A DNA stretch of 64,000 nucleotides. Origin: Corylus avellana. Taxonomy: Eukaryota > Streptophyta > Magnoliopsida > Fagales > Betulaceae. Every line of letters begins with the position of its first letter. The first letter of the stretch is position 1. The position numbers and the translations under genes were made by a program. The stretch spans positions 10,980,744-11,044,743 of the forward strand of contig NC_081548.1 in assembly GCF_901000735.1 (NCBI RefSeq), given 5' to 3'. Below the pieces are notes generated by a model. That model was not told where the DNA came from. It ran no database searches and saw only the letters and a list, made by a program, of their open reading frames with translations. Positions 35,903-47,110 of the stretch are shown here, one piece after another.

Positions 35903-36557
35903 GAGCATCTCTAGCAATACTCTAAGGACTGGGATCCCCTCGAATTGCCTAAGGAATTTGAGGGCCTCAAATTATGGATTTGGATTGTTGGATGTGATCT
36001 AGGGGTCCAGAACAATCTACTAAAAAAATTATAATAAAATATTACTTTTATTTTAAAAAAATCAAAATAAAATTAATAAAAAACTTTAAAAAATTTGTAA
36101 ATTTTTTTTTGTGGTGACCACCACCAGGGGGTGGCCAGCCACCACTGTTTAAACACTAGGGGTGGCTTCGGTCACCCCTTGTCCCTTGGGGGTGGCTCGG
36201 CCACCCTAAGGGCTAAAAAAAAAATAAAAAATAAAAAATAAAAAATAGTTGGCCTTTGGCCTTTGCGGTGGCCAACCACCCCCAAGGGCCGGTTGGGGGT
36301 GGACGATCTTCCCCCAAGGGCTATGGGGTGGCTTCGAACATATTTTATTCCCTTGGGGGTTGTTCGGCCACTCCTAGCCTCTAATAGTGGTGGTCGGCCA
36401 CCACAAAAAAATTTACAAATTTTTAAAAGTTTTTCATTAATTTTATTTTAAATAAAAGTAATATTTTATTATAATTTTTTATTAAATTGTTCATCCAACG
36501 GTCGAGATCCATAATTTGAGACCCTCGAATTCCCTAAGGGTTCCCGATCCAATGCTC
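35903..36557. mobile_element. PIF/Harbinger (Tourist-like) foldback element
   Basis: The termini are GAGCATCTCTAGCAAT and, complemented, GAGCATTGGATCGGG. The arms stay inverted-repeat for about 180 bp, including CTCAAATTATGGAT. Flanks are TAA on both sides (35900-35902 and 36558-36560), the 3-bp duplication of this superfamily. The core is GC-rich with GGGTGGC/GCCACCC phrases. Confidence 0.8.
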
Positions 36558-36819
36558 TAAAGCCTCCATATTGTAAATATTTAACTAACAAAAGAAGCAA
36601 ACATTAAGTCCAACAGCTTGTCGTCTTGTTATCTAAAACACATATTTTACTTTTTGATTGGTGGCGCTATAGCTTATGTATTATTCTTTTAATCATTTCT
36701 CTCACTTTTAACTAGGCGGTTCAATAAACAATAAAATTTTTTTTAAAAAAAAATGAAGTAGAAAATGATATTTTGTGATTATTTATTGGAGAGGATGGTG
36801 AAACGACTCAATAATACTC

Positions 36820-37080
36820 TGTTTCATCATCGTCTAGATAACTATACCTATGAGAGGCAAGGCATAATATATGGCATTTGTATTATTGTGTGTATATATA
36901 TATATATAATTTATAGTATGGAGTAGTAGGAGAGGAACCACGCGCCTGATTCTTATATTGCAGATCGTTCAAGACTCTCGGAGGGCCACCGCCGGCCATT
37001 TGTTTGAACCACCACCGGCGTAAACAAAAATTTGTTGTTTTGCTCATGTCTTTTGTCTTTGTTTTGATAAGAGGAAACGG
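36820..37080. repeat. Decayed fragment of the TauE/SafE upstream segment
   Basis: Similar to 47120-47320, upstream of copy 2, and less so to 18190-18290, upstream of copy 1. Shared phrases are TCATCATCGTCTAGAT, GAGGAACCACGCGCCTGATTC and CAGATCGTTCAAGA. Confidence 0.65.
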
Positions 37081-39389
37081 AAACATTTATTGTCTTTTGT
37101 CTTTGTTTTCATAAGAGGAACGAGGAACGAGGATCACTTCTCTATTTCAAGAAACGCTATCTGCTTGGTTTAGTTGTTGTTGGGGTGTTTCCGTGTGGTT
37201 TCCTTTCTTGTTTTACTTTCTGGTCGCGCGGTTTTTGTTTCCTGTGGTGTCAGTGCCAGTTCTGTGGTGGTTCCATTTGCAGGTTTTCTTCTTGCGACTC
37301 GTATTTTGCCTTTGTTTCTTGTTTTCTTTTGAAGGATCAGGACCGGATTATTTATTTGATTCATTTTCGACGGTTCTCGGTTTTTATTTTGTTGCATTGT
37401 TTTCTGATTGATTCGAGTATGTTGTTCGGGTTGCCATCCATTTCTAGTTTATTTTTGTTGTAATAATTTCCCCACTTCCCTCCTTAGACAAAAAAATAAT
37501 AAAAGAAACATGGAAAGGATATATTTCTTGGTTTACATTAAACTTTATAAACTCATATAAATGTGAGAATTCACATTTTTATTCGTCAACTATTTTATAA
37601 CATTGATGCGGCAGTCTCAAGCTCTCAACCAACTGTTGATATTTTTTTAAAAAAAATCAATGAATAATCTAAGGATTGCGTGTAATTGACACGTTAGCAT
37701 TGTGAGATAAAAACGAAGTTTATAATAGTAGTCACAAATTTAAGGACAATTTTTTACAAACTAGGAGGAAATTCTAAAAGTCCCATGTGTGCATTGTATT
37801 AAATTACCACTTGTCTTAAAAGCTTAAGCTGATAGGAAGAGATAAATTTAACCACTTAATTAATACTTAACACATTGCTATTTAAAAAATATGTGCTTCT
37901 TTATATGCTAAAGAAACCCATGACACTTTTACAAACTGGATTGAAAAAATTCCTACAACCCAATTTGAATAAAATTTATATCACAAATTAAATAGTGTAT
38001 ATGTTGTTATGTTATTTAAAATATTAAATAACTTAGCACTATATTTTAATGATGTAAAACTATGTACACCATTAGATACTACAAACCAAAATATAAACCA
38101 TAATCCCCCTACTCCCCTTTTTTCCTCCCCCTCCCTTTCTTGTTTTTTCCCTTCTTTTTTCAGTTTTTTTTTTTTTTTTTTTTTTTTCGACCAGTCTAGG
38201 TACTGCCATTCATTTGCTTATGATGCGCTGCCTCTGTCCGCCCTCACTGTGCTGCACCACTCTTTGCCTCCCCGGAATTGGTTGGGCTTTAGATCTAGCT
38301 TTGAAAAATTAGATCTAGTTTTTCAATAATATATATATGTACAGTTGCATCTCCCGTAGTATGTACATACTATTACATCTAGCAATAGATCACCATCATA
38401 ATTCATCATTAAAAAATATCATAAAACATCATTATAATTCATCGTTATAAATCATCAATGCGTTTATGTTTAATCATTATCTCATAATAGGGCTCATGTA
38501 CATTGTTACCCCTGTGTACGAGGGTTGTGGATCATTGTGGCCATGTCACTGAACTGTGGCCTCAGCTATGCCCGACCGTCAATTAACTCTTATTGGTGCA
38601 CTCAACGGTCATGTTGATGGAATACCACTCTCTTGCATAGCATCCTTTAGTGATTTTGCCTCCATCCGAGTATCAGTACCGAACTCCTCTCATTCTTACT
38701 TATTTTGGGCTAAAATACTCTCCTCCGTACATGTGCCATCATTTTATAAACATTCATCTCATCTCTTGTACTTCTCTTTGTACTCTCTTGTTGCATCTTA
38801 GGGCAACATGTAGGAGGATTTACCATCTTTCTTATTTTTTTATTTTTTATTTTTTTATAATCATCATCATTTCTCAAGTTTCTTTTCTTAAAAATAAAAA
38901 TTTTTCCAAATATAAACTTATTGTATTTAGAAAGCATTTAAAAGAAATATAAGCTTTCTAAATAATTCATTTAGAAATCTTTCATGCATGCAACATATCT
39001 CCATGATGGTAAATAAAATAATTATTTATAGTTTAATACAAGAATATATAAATAACATGACATGAAGTAATTTTAGAAAGGGTAGTGAATTTACTTACTT
39101 CTAGACTAAAGCTAAAAGTGGTCTAAAGAATCTAGTTGTTCCAATCTGACTAATACTACTAGTATATTTTCTGAAACTAATTTCTCAAGTCCGTTCTCTT
39201 TCGTGTTCTTTCTTTCTCGCAGCGCTTTGTCTTACCCTTTTTCTCCCTACTCTGTGTAAACACTCTTAGAAAGAAGAAAGACTGAGTAGAAAGCGAAAGA
39301 AGGAAGAATATGTGGAAGAGAAGGGAGAGGAGTGGTGAAATTGTGAAGGGGGAGCTCTATTTATAGGAAAAAAACCAAATACAATTCTA
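37081..39389. other. Intergenic stretch of unresolved repeats
   Basis: 37160-37480 is a pyrimidine-rich, G+T-rich segment followed by an A-rich run and may be a LINE 3' end. 37790-37900 resembles a retrotransposon end (ATTACCACTTGTCTTAAAAG). 38340-38470 has short AT-rich repeated phrases (AATCATCATTA type). No supported gene. Confidence 0.35.
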
Positions 39390-40867
39390 TGTTAAGTGCC
39401 AAAATATTCATATTTTAGGCCTTAAACTTATATATTCCTTAGTACTGTTAATTTATGTCATTTTATTTCTTTTTTGTATTTTCTATGTTTTTGTAGGCTT
39501 TTGAAAGAAAATGAAGCAAAGCTGGAAGTATTGGGCTTAAAGAGTAAATTTGGAAAAAGCTGGAGGCTCTGGTAGTGCGATCGATCGTAGGGGACTTGCG
39601 ATCAAGAGCACTACAAGCAAAAGGACTAGACGAGCACAAGGTGTGCGCTCGTGCGCACAAGTAGCATCCTCGATCGCACCTGCGATTGAGCGCCCAACAC
39701 CAGAGATCGATTGCAGTCCTGCGATTGAGTGCACACTGGCTGCGATCAAGCGCACTCGTGCGTGAAGAGTAAGTCAGCTGTGGCCAGAATTTCCTTTCCT
39801 TCCATATTAGGGTATTCCAAGTCCTACTTGTAATAGGACTAAACCCTACGAATTTTCTAGGTTTACTAGGGGTTCTAGGATTTATAGAGGCCTATAAATA
39901 GACCTCTTAGCTTCTGGGAAAATGTGTGCTAAAAGAGGCACAAGCTCTGGAAAGGAACTGAAGGCTAGATCAAGAGGAGTTTGATTTTTTCTTCTCTTCC
40001 ACCTTTTATTTTGTTATGTAGTTTATATTTTAATTGGGGCTAGATTGAAGCCCTAATCATGTCTTTTTAGGATTTCAATATTAGCACCTTTGTTACAATT
40101 ATATTTTGGTGTATAACTTGATTAATTCATGTTTTATTGAATTCCTCATATGTGTTTGCCTGATCAACATATGCATGTGATATGGATTAGTTAATTAAAT
40201 CAATTTGGATGACCGAGTCCTGGGTTTAATAGAGTAACAAAAGAATCTTACAACGAGTTCTTGGGTTAATCAACATGGGGAACCGGGAGTAGACACCCAT
40301 GCCCTAGGCCTCATGTGTTTGTCAATTTTCACAGATTTATGCTTTCTTAAAGAACAACTTAGTATACACTCATGTCCTAGGCTTCATGTGTTTGTCGATT
40401 TCAACAGATTTATGCTTTCATAAAGAAAAACTTAGTATACATCTATGCTCAATCCTTTAAGAAAGAAAATAATTTGAGTATACACCTATGCCTAATTCGT
40501 TGCTTAGAAAAATCAATAGTTTAAGGAGTAGACACCAATGCCCTTAGGTTGGCAAACATTAAATATACCGGTATGATTGACACATTAGCATATTGTTATC
40601 TTAATTAGTCTGATTAGTGGTGGATATCAAAACCCAAATCCTTTTTAGTTTTAGTTTGTCCTTTATTTTATTTCTTTATTTTAATTCAACCGTGACAATT
40701 GAATTTTATCTATTAATTAAATAGGAAATTACTTCTAAATATAATTTACCAATCCTCGTGGAAATGATCTCGTATTTGCCTGCTATACTATCGTTTGATC
40801 TTGTGCACCTGTGAGTAAAACGTACCAAGTATTTGCCTATTAATTTAGGTGGGTATTTGACACAACA
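39390..40867 (+). mobile_element. Solo LTR of a Ty3/gypsy-type element with perfect TSD
   Basis: 1478 bp, begins TGTTAAGTGCCAAAAT and ends TTGACACAACA. TTCTA flanks it on both sides (39385-39389 and 40868-40872), a perfect 5-bp target duplication with no internal region, so it is a solo LTR. It shares layout with the minus-strand LTRs at 43.7-45.4 kb and 53.7-54.9 kb: AGTGCCAAA at the start, a cluster of GCGATCGA-type palindromes near 39577-39765, and CTCGTGGAAATGATCTCG near the end. Confidence 0.85.
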
Positions 40868-41110
40868 TTCTACCTTTCATTTACAATTCTACCATCCCTT
40901 TACTATTCCACCTACCAAATACTATTATACCTACCATTAACTATTCTACCTTCCATTACTCTTCTATCTATCATTTACTATTCTACATACCAAATACTAT
41001 TATACCTACCATTAACTATTCTACATTCCATCACTATTCTATCTACCATATGAAACTCTTTCTACCAATTACTATTCTATTATTCCACAAATTACTATTC
41101 TCTAGTTAAC
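40868..41110. repeat. Degenerate tandem repeat of ACTATTCTACC units
   Basis: A phrase of the form CTACCAATTACTATTCTA recurs throughout. A longer unit of about 69 bp (CAAATACTATTATACCTACC onwards) is present twice, at about 40916 and 40991. Confidence 0.75.
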
Positions 41111-41229
41111 ACTTTCCATAAATTCATATAACACCATAGATTTCTCAATAATTAAAATCATTGGCTACTATGAATATTAAAATAATCATCACCAAATAAA
41201 TATCTCTAAAATAGACTTTAAAAATTTGG

Positions 41230-42345
41230 GGCACTATAGATGCCATCTATCTCAGCTGACCCAGAACCACTAGAACCTTGAATGGTAGTAGGGAGTGTTA
41301 CGCAGGCAACTTTCTTACATTTTTGGTCATCGGAATCATTTGAGTATGATTCATCACTCAAGGATACATTCATGGCGTTTTCTTTTGCATTCTTCAGGTT
41401 TCCATAGCCAACTTTGATGTGACCATATCCCTGACACTCATAGCATTGAGGAAAACGAGATTTCTGGTCTCTGTAGGATTTATCTCTTGGATCTTTCTTA
41501 GATTTTCCTTTGACTGGCCATTAAGATGGTTTTCTTCCAGTCCATTTAACATTCTTCAGATACTTCTAGAAGTTCCTAGTCAGTATAGCTTTTGGTTTAG
41601 AGTCAGAGGACTCATCATCACTTGATTCTTTAAAGACTACTTCCTTATCCTTCTTAGTAGTTTTAAGTGCCATGCTCTTAGCCTTGTGAGAGAATCTCCT
41701 GCTCTCATAGGTAATGAGAGATCCCACCAGTTCATCAACATCAAGCAGCTCTACATCCTTGCTTTCCTCAACAACAATAATCTTGGGATCAAAACGAGGA
41801 GGGAGTGATCGAAGAATTTTTTCAACCACTTTTACTTTAGACACCTTTTCGCCAAGCCCTCGCATTGAGTTCACAATCTCACTCAATTTGGTGTAGAACT
41901 CACCAAAAGTTTCATCTTCCTTCATGTTCACAGTCTTGAAAAGAGATATCAACATTTGTAGTTTGGCCTTTCTCATGCCCTTTGAAGCTTCATGGGTTTT
42001 CTCAAGAATATCCCATGCTTCCTTTGAGATCTCACAAAGAGCAATTCGTCAAAACTCATCCAACGATACACAGTTGAAGATGCAACTTAGCCCTCAGTTA
42101 TTCCAGTTGCTCTTCATAGTATCTTCCTTACTCCATTTGTCAAAATCACCATTAGGTTTTTCAAAACCCTTCTCAATAGTAACTCATATGTTATCATTAA
42201 GCCCCTTTAAGTAGGCTCTCATACGAACTTTCTAGTGGGCACAATCATTCCCATTAAAAATGGGAGCATTAGAAGATAAAGAAAAAGGAGTATTTGGTTC
42301 CATATCTAAGAGATCAACAAACACACTCAAGACGTTAGTCAAAAA
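41230..42345 (-). pseudogene. SIRE-like copia gag fragment
   Basis: Minus-strand gag with UBN2-type sequence (LQMLISLFKTVNMKEDETFGEFY at 41976-41900; VEKILRSLPPRFDPKI) and, further on, a zinc knuckle remnant (CYECQGYGHIKVGYG) whose last cysteine is replaced. The upstream part, toward 42300, has stops (for example in the NGNDCAH region). Only gag is present; pol is missing. Confidence 0.82.
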
Positions 42346-42354
42346 ATGAGTGAA

Positions 42355-42370
42355 CCTGCTCTAATACCAA
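42355..42370 (-). other. Primer binding site of the minus-strand copia
   Basis: The reverse complement reads TTGGTATTAGAGCAGG, a worn tRNA-Met-type primer site, placed between the LTR end at 42372 and gag. Confidence 0.75.
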
Positions 42371-42371
42371 T

Positions 42372-43440
42372 TGAAAGTATATATGGATCGTGTTCTACCT
42401 CTTATAACCAAATCTCAATAGTAAAATTGCACCATCTCAACAAGTACTAAACATGCACAGCGAAAAAAATAAACAAACAAAACCACAACTTAGATTTTGT
42501 TTACGAAGTAGAAAACCCTTGAGCGCCTCAAGGTAAAAACCACTCCGGGGCAGCCAAACCCAGGAAACTACTAAACGAAGATTCATAGTTATAGAATAGA
42601 CAATACCCAGACCCTTGAGTACTTCTAAACTTAGTAAAAATGACGAACTTTCCCGCTTGTCTCCATCGTGACCATCTTCAAGAAGCAACTTCCTTTACCG
42701 ACCCTTCGGTAGACTTCTTCAACAAACACTAACCAACGATTCCAGCTTTATCATCAAGTGAGTAAGGCAACACGCCAAAGGCTAAAATGCCAAACAAGAG
42801 AAAGGACAGCTTCAAGCTATATCACGTCCCCTCTTGAAAATCAATACCACTATGACCTAATGCTAGTGGAGAAAATGAGACTTTAGAGAAGAGAGAGCTC
42901 TAAAAATAAAATTCCAAAGTCTGAAAAGTGAACAGTGAAGGAAAACCTTTTATAGAGAAAACATTTCCTTCGTTACGTCATAACGGGACACTGTCACGTT
43001 ATGACGGGAATAATTTCGCAGATCTGAAATGCCTATACTTCGCCACATGTTCTGTGTTGACGAAACAACTGACGAGAAACTAGGGAATCCAACTTTGGTC
43101 CCGTTACGTGTCCTGTCTTGACGAGGTTCCTGACGGGAAACCAGGAGGTTCAATTTTGCTCTCGTCACATCCGCGTCCTGATGCAGTTCCTAACAGGAAA
43201 CCATGGAGACCAGATGCTGCTCCAATCACATCCTCGTCCTGACAGGAAAATAGGAAGTCCAAAAATGTTCTCATCACATCCTCATCTTGAAGAGCTTCTT
43301 GACGAGAAAACAAGGAGACCAGAGTTTGCTCCCGTTACATGTCCCTTTCTGACGGAAAAACATAGTGCTTTTTATTTAGTCCCGTTAAGAGCCTCATCTT
43401 GACGGCACTTTTGACGGGAAATCAGGGAACATCACAGAAA
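42372..43440 (-). repeat. 5' LTR of the minus-strand copia element (outer boundary uncertain)
   Basis: Adjacent to the primer site. Long LTRs of about 1 kb fit the SIRE group. The outer part (43102-43430) contains six degenerate repeats of a unit of about 50-62 bp built around GACGGGAAACCAGG and GTTACATCCTCGTCTTGACG. The outer edge is not defined. Confidence 0.6.
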
Positions 43441-43633
43441 ACCCTAAAAGCACTAGGATACCCCCAAACAAGCTCTCAAAGTTTTAAACAAACATGATTA
43501 CATGAACAATCATTGAATTAAAGCCAATCTAAAACTCAACAAATTTGAGAAGTCTATCAATTATCAAAGGAACAAGTATAATCCTCAAGATATAGACACA
43601 GAACAACTAATGGAAATAATAACTAAAGCAAAC

Positions 43634-45362
43634 CTGGTAAAATTAATTCAAACAAAAAATCAATGTTTACAAAATCAAACGTCTCCCCGGCAACGGCGCC
43701 AAAATTTGGTGTACAAATTTAATTGTACTCGTAAGTGCACGAGTCGTGTGCAATATAGCGTGTGTGCAAGTGCGAGGTCGAATCCACAGAGAGACGTGTT
43801 TGCAAGAATCAATTTTCTAGTTTAACCTAATTCTATCTTAACCTAGTTCCAATTTTTGTGATTGTGTCGTGCAAAATCATAAACTAAAACTAAACAAATT
43901 AAAAATAAGTAATGGTAAATTACTAAGGTTTCCGAATCCCCCTCGTCAATTCAAACAACATATCTTGCGTTTTATGCATACAATATTCAATCCAACTATA
44001 CTGTTCAAAAGTTGTAAACATGCAAATTAAATCATTTGATGAATCCATCCGTTAAAAGAATCACAACGAATATTTAATTGAGATCAAATCATCCACTGTA
44101 TCCGTAGATCACAATGGATATTAGTCTCAATCTAATCATTCGATGTACCCCAGACGAAAGACAACGAATATTAAATTGAACATGAGTATACTACCAACAT
44201 TTAATCAATTAAACTTAATTAAACTGTTGAATTGGCTTTTGAACAACACTATATTATCAACATTTAATCAATTAAACTTAATTAAACTGTTGAATCATAA
44301 TATAACCTCATTGTATGTATAAAACGACAAGACATGTATGTTTATCAATGACGAGGCTTCATCTTCAACCTTAGTTGAAGGTTGTAGCCTCTCATGATAA
44401 CAAAAACAACAAAAAATTGAATTGACATCATGAGAAAAATAAAACTTACAATGAAAAACGAAGCACAAGCTCTTTCACGACAAAACGTCGTATTTTAGCT
44501 TAAAACGGCGCCTCCCAATGTGTGTTTACAAGAGAAAAACATTGTATATAAATTATAAAAACTAGGGTTCAGCGCTGCCAGGTCAGCGTGAGTGCGCTCG
44601 ATCGCACTCGAAGTGCGCTCGAGCGCACTCGGCTCTTCAGGACTCATGCGGCGCAGCACTTAAGAGATGCATGCTAAGGCTGACATGGTCGTGCGCTCGA
44701 GTGTGCCAAACTTACGCTCGAGCGCAAGTGCTCTCGATCGTCACAAGGGTGTGCGATCGAGCGTTTATGCGCTTCGCGTGCAGGAACAAAATGGCAAGCG
44801 CAGGTATGCTTGCTCGCTGCAAAAGGCCCGAGTGCGATCGAGCGTAGATAAGCTGCGCTTGATCGCTCTAGCAGTGACTGAATTTCGCCAAACTGCACAA
44901 ACACAGAAACACAAGCACCCTTTTTTTAAAAAAAATTAGAACAATGCAAAAAACAAAATAAATAAAATAAAAAATAATCTACCTAAACTAGTAGAAAGAT
45001 AAAATTAATTCAAACAAAAAATCAATGTTTACAAAATCAAACGTCTCCCCGGCAAGGGCGCCAAAATTTGGTGTACAAATTTAATTGTACTCGCAAGTGC
45101 ACGAGTTGTGTGCAATATAGCGTGTGTGCAAGTGCGAGGTCGAATCCACAGAGAGACGTGTTTGCAAGAATCACTTTTCTAGTTTAACCTAATTCTATCT
45201 TAACCTAGTTCCAATTTTTGTGATTGTGTCGTGCAAAATCATAAACTAAAACTAAACAAATTAAAAATAAGTAATGGTAAATTACTAAGGTTTTCGAATC
45301 CCCCTCGTCAATTCAAACAACATATCTTGCGTTTTATGCATACAATATTCAATCCTACTATA
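43634..45362 (-). mobile_element. Tandem gypsy-type LTR/primer-site fragments, cut by a gap
   Basis: Two copies of one junction. CCCCGGCAACGGCGCCA (43684-43700) and a one-base variant (45047-45063) are complements of a tRNA-Asp-type primer site. Each is followed at higher coordinates by the same LTR end (GTACAAATTTAATTGTACTC, then CGAGGTCGAATCCACAGAGA). The repeat period is about 1363 bp. The first copy includes a palindrome cluster (44590-44870); the second runs into the gap. No gag-pol is seen. Confidence 0.75.
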
Positions 45363-45462
45363 NNNNNNNNNNNNNNNNNNNNNNNNNNNNNNNNNNNNNN
45401 NNNNNNNNNNNNNNNNNNNNNNNNNNNNNNNNNNNNNNNNNNNNNNNNNNNNNNNNNNNNNN
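45363..45462. other. Assembly gap (100 N)
   Basis: A run of exactly 100 N, inside the second tandem LTR fragment. Confidence 0.99.
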
Positions 45463-45639
45463 TGGCAAAACAACCAATTTTTTTTGACGTGCTGAAATTT
45501 TTTGACGTGGGACTGTAGACACATAAAAAACCTGAAATTTTTGACACCCCTATTTTAACCGTTGAGAAATGTCAAAAGACGCATATCAAAACGGGTTTTT
45601 GACGTGTCAATACCATTGACAAGTCAAAAAATCCTAGTT

Positions 45640-46481
45640 AAAAATTCACTCAATTTTTGTAGTGTTTACAAGTGGAGACATTGGGTCATGTTCTATGGAG
45701 TTGCCTCTTCGCAAGAGATGTGTGGCTGGCGTGTAACAAAAAGATTCAAAAAAACCACTAGTGATGAGGAAGCCTTCATCAACATCCTTGACAAATTGTT
45801 CAAAAGGTTGGAGGATGCTGAGATTGACCTGGTGGTGTGCATTGATTGTCAAATTTGGTTGAGAAGGAACAAGGTGGTTTTTGGAGGGGAGTTTATGGCA
45901 CCATCAACCTTGCTTCAGAGTGAACGAGATCAATTGGAGGCTCATACAAAGGTCGACCTCCGCAGCTTAGCACGTCATTGGAGGTGCGTTGGACGAAGCC
46001 ACTAGATGGGATTGTCAAGCTCAACTGGGATGCTGCCGTTGACAAAAATCTGAAGAAGATAGGTGTAGGTATTATTGTGTGTGGCCATGAGGGTAGCGCG
46101 ATCATGTCGAAGTGCATGACCAGAACACTTATTTCGGACCCAACAGTTGCCGAAGCCTATGGTGCTTGGTCTACTATGGAATTTAGTAGCCAGCTAGGGT
46201 TAAACAAAGTAATCCTAGAGGGTGACTCATTGGAAATTGTCAAAGCTCTACCTAGAGAAGAAAGTACCTAGAATCCGTATGGGCACTTGATTGATGATGC
46301 GAAGAACATCCTACGCAACTTTCAGGTTTTGAGTGTTAATCATGTCAAAAGATCGGCCAATGAAGCTGCACATCGACTTGCTAAGAGGGCCCTAATGGTT
46401 AATGAGAATCATGTTTGGGGGGATTTTGTTCCACCATATATTAGGGACCTAATTTTTGCTGAAAAAAGCTATCTACTCTAG
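45640..46481 (+). pseudogene. LINE reverse-transcriptase 3' end with RNase H domain
   Basis: The first part reads IWLRRNKVVFGGEF, typical of the stretch before the RNase H domain in plant LINEs. After a frameshift near 45975 follows RNase H: KPLDGIVKLNWDAAVDK, the strand GVGIIVCGHEGS, VAEAYGAWSTMEF and VILEGDSLEIV. A stop near 46271 is followed by VNHVKRSANEAAHRLAKRAL, the C-terminal helix region. The D of NWDAA and the EGDS Asp remain; E and the others are plausible. Broken and 5'-truncated. Confidence 0.82.
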
Positions 46482-47110
46482 TGTTTGATAATGGAATCCC
46501 AATTCAAAAATAAAATAAAATATTAACATACTAACTAGTAGAACATCTCAAATAGTCAAATTTAATTATTATGAGCCATTTTTCATCTTAAACATAATAG
46601 CCAAACTAGCATATAATTATGGTATAATATATAATATAATTATATATTATACTTGTATTATAGTTAATTAGTTATACATAGTATACTATATACTATATTT
46701 ATAACTTGCTCACATTATATATATACTATAGTTTCCATTATCTAGTTATATTATAATAATATATTATTAATTTGCTACCTATATACTCTAATTATATGCT
46801 GCATTGTATGTCTTATATAGTTACGTATTATATATTTATACTATAGATAAATGTTTAGAGGTTGTTTTAAAATTTGGGCTTAAACTTTGCTAGGATCATA
46901 CATTAAATAATTTAATAGCATAGTTCGAGCTTGGATTAGTTCTGGCTCGAATAGCATTCTTAACGAGCTCGAGCTTCTAATGAGTTGAGCTTGAACACAT
47001 ATTTCATAGCTCAACTCGAGCTCAAATTCAATTTGAATAAGCATCTTTATAAACGAGCTATTCTTAAAATTTTTAGCTTTACTCGGCTCAACTTGATTAC
47101 GATCTTAAAC
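46482..47110. other. AT-rich intergenic stretch
   Basis: 46600-46860 is dominated by TATATTATA-type sequence. 46880-47100 has GAGCTCGAGCTT-type phrases repeated in both orientations, a probable worn foldback element. No gene. Confidence 0.45.

Noticed and set aside
37170..37463. Cys/Phe-rich open frames on both strands
   Set aside because: G+T-rich, low-complexity sequence followed by an A-rich run; possibly a LINE end, but no domain could be seen.
39463..39765. Overlapping open frames on both strands with Arg/Ser/Ala-rich products
   Set aside because: They are produced by the palindrome cluster inside a solo LTR; being open on both strands follows from the palindromes.
43102..43430. Regularly spaced repeats considered as a CRISPR-like array
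   Set aside because: The units are diverged, have no constant repeat and unique spacer pattern, and lie in the LTR of a plant retrotransposon.
44667..44939. Basic 90-residue open frame
   Set aside because: Same cause: a palindrome cluster within a gypsy-type LTR fragment.
45231..45547. Open frames spanning the second assembly gap
   Set aside because: Half their length is unknown residues from the 100 N, so they are artefacts of reading through the gap.
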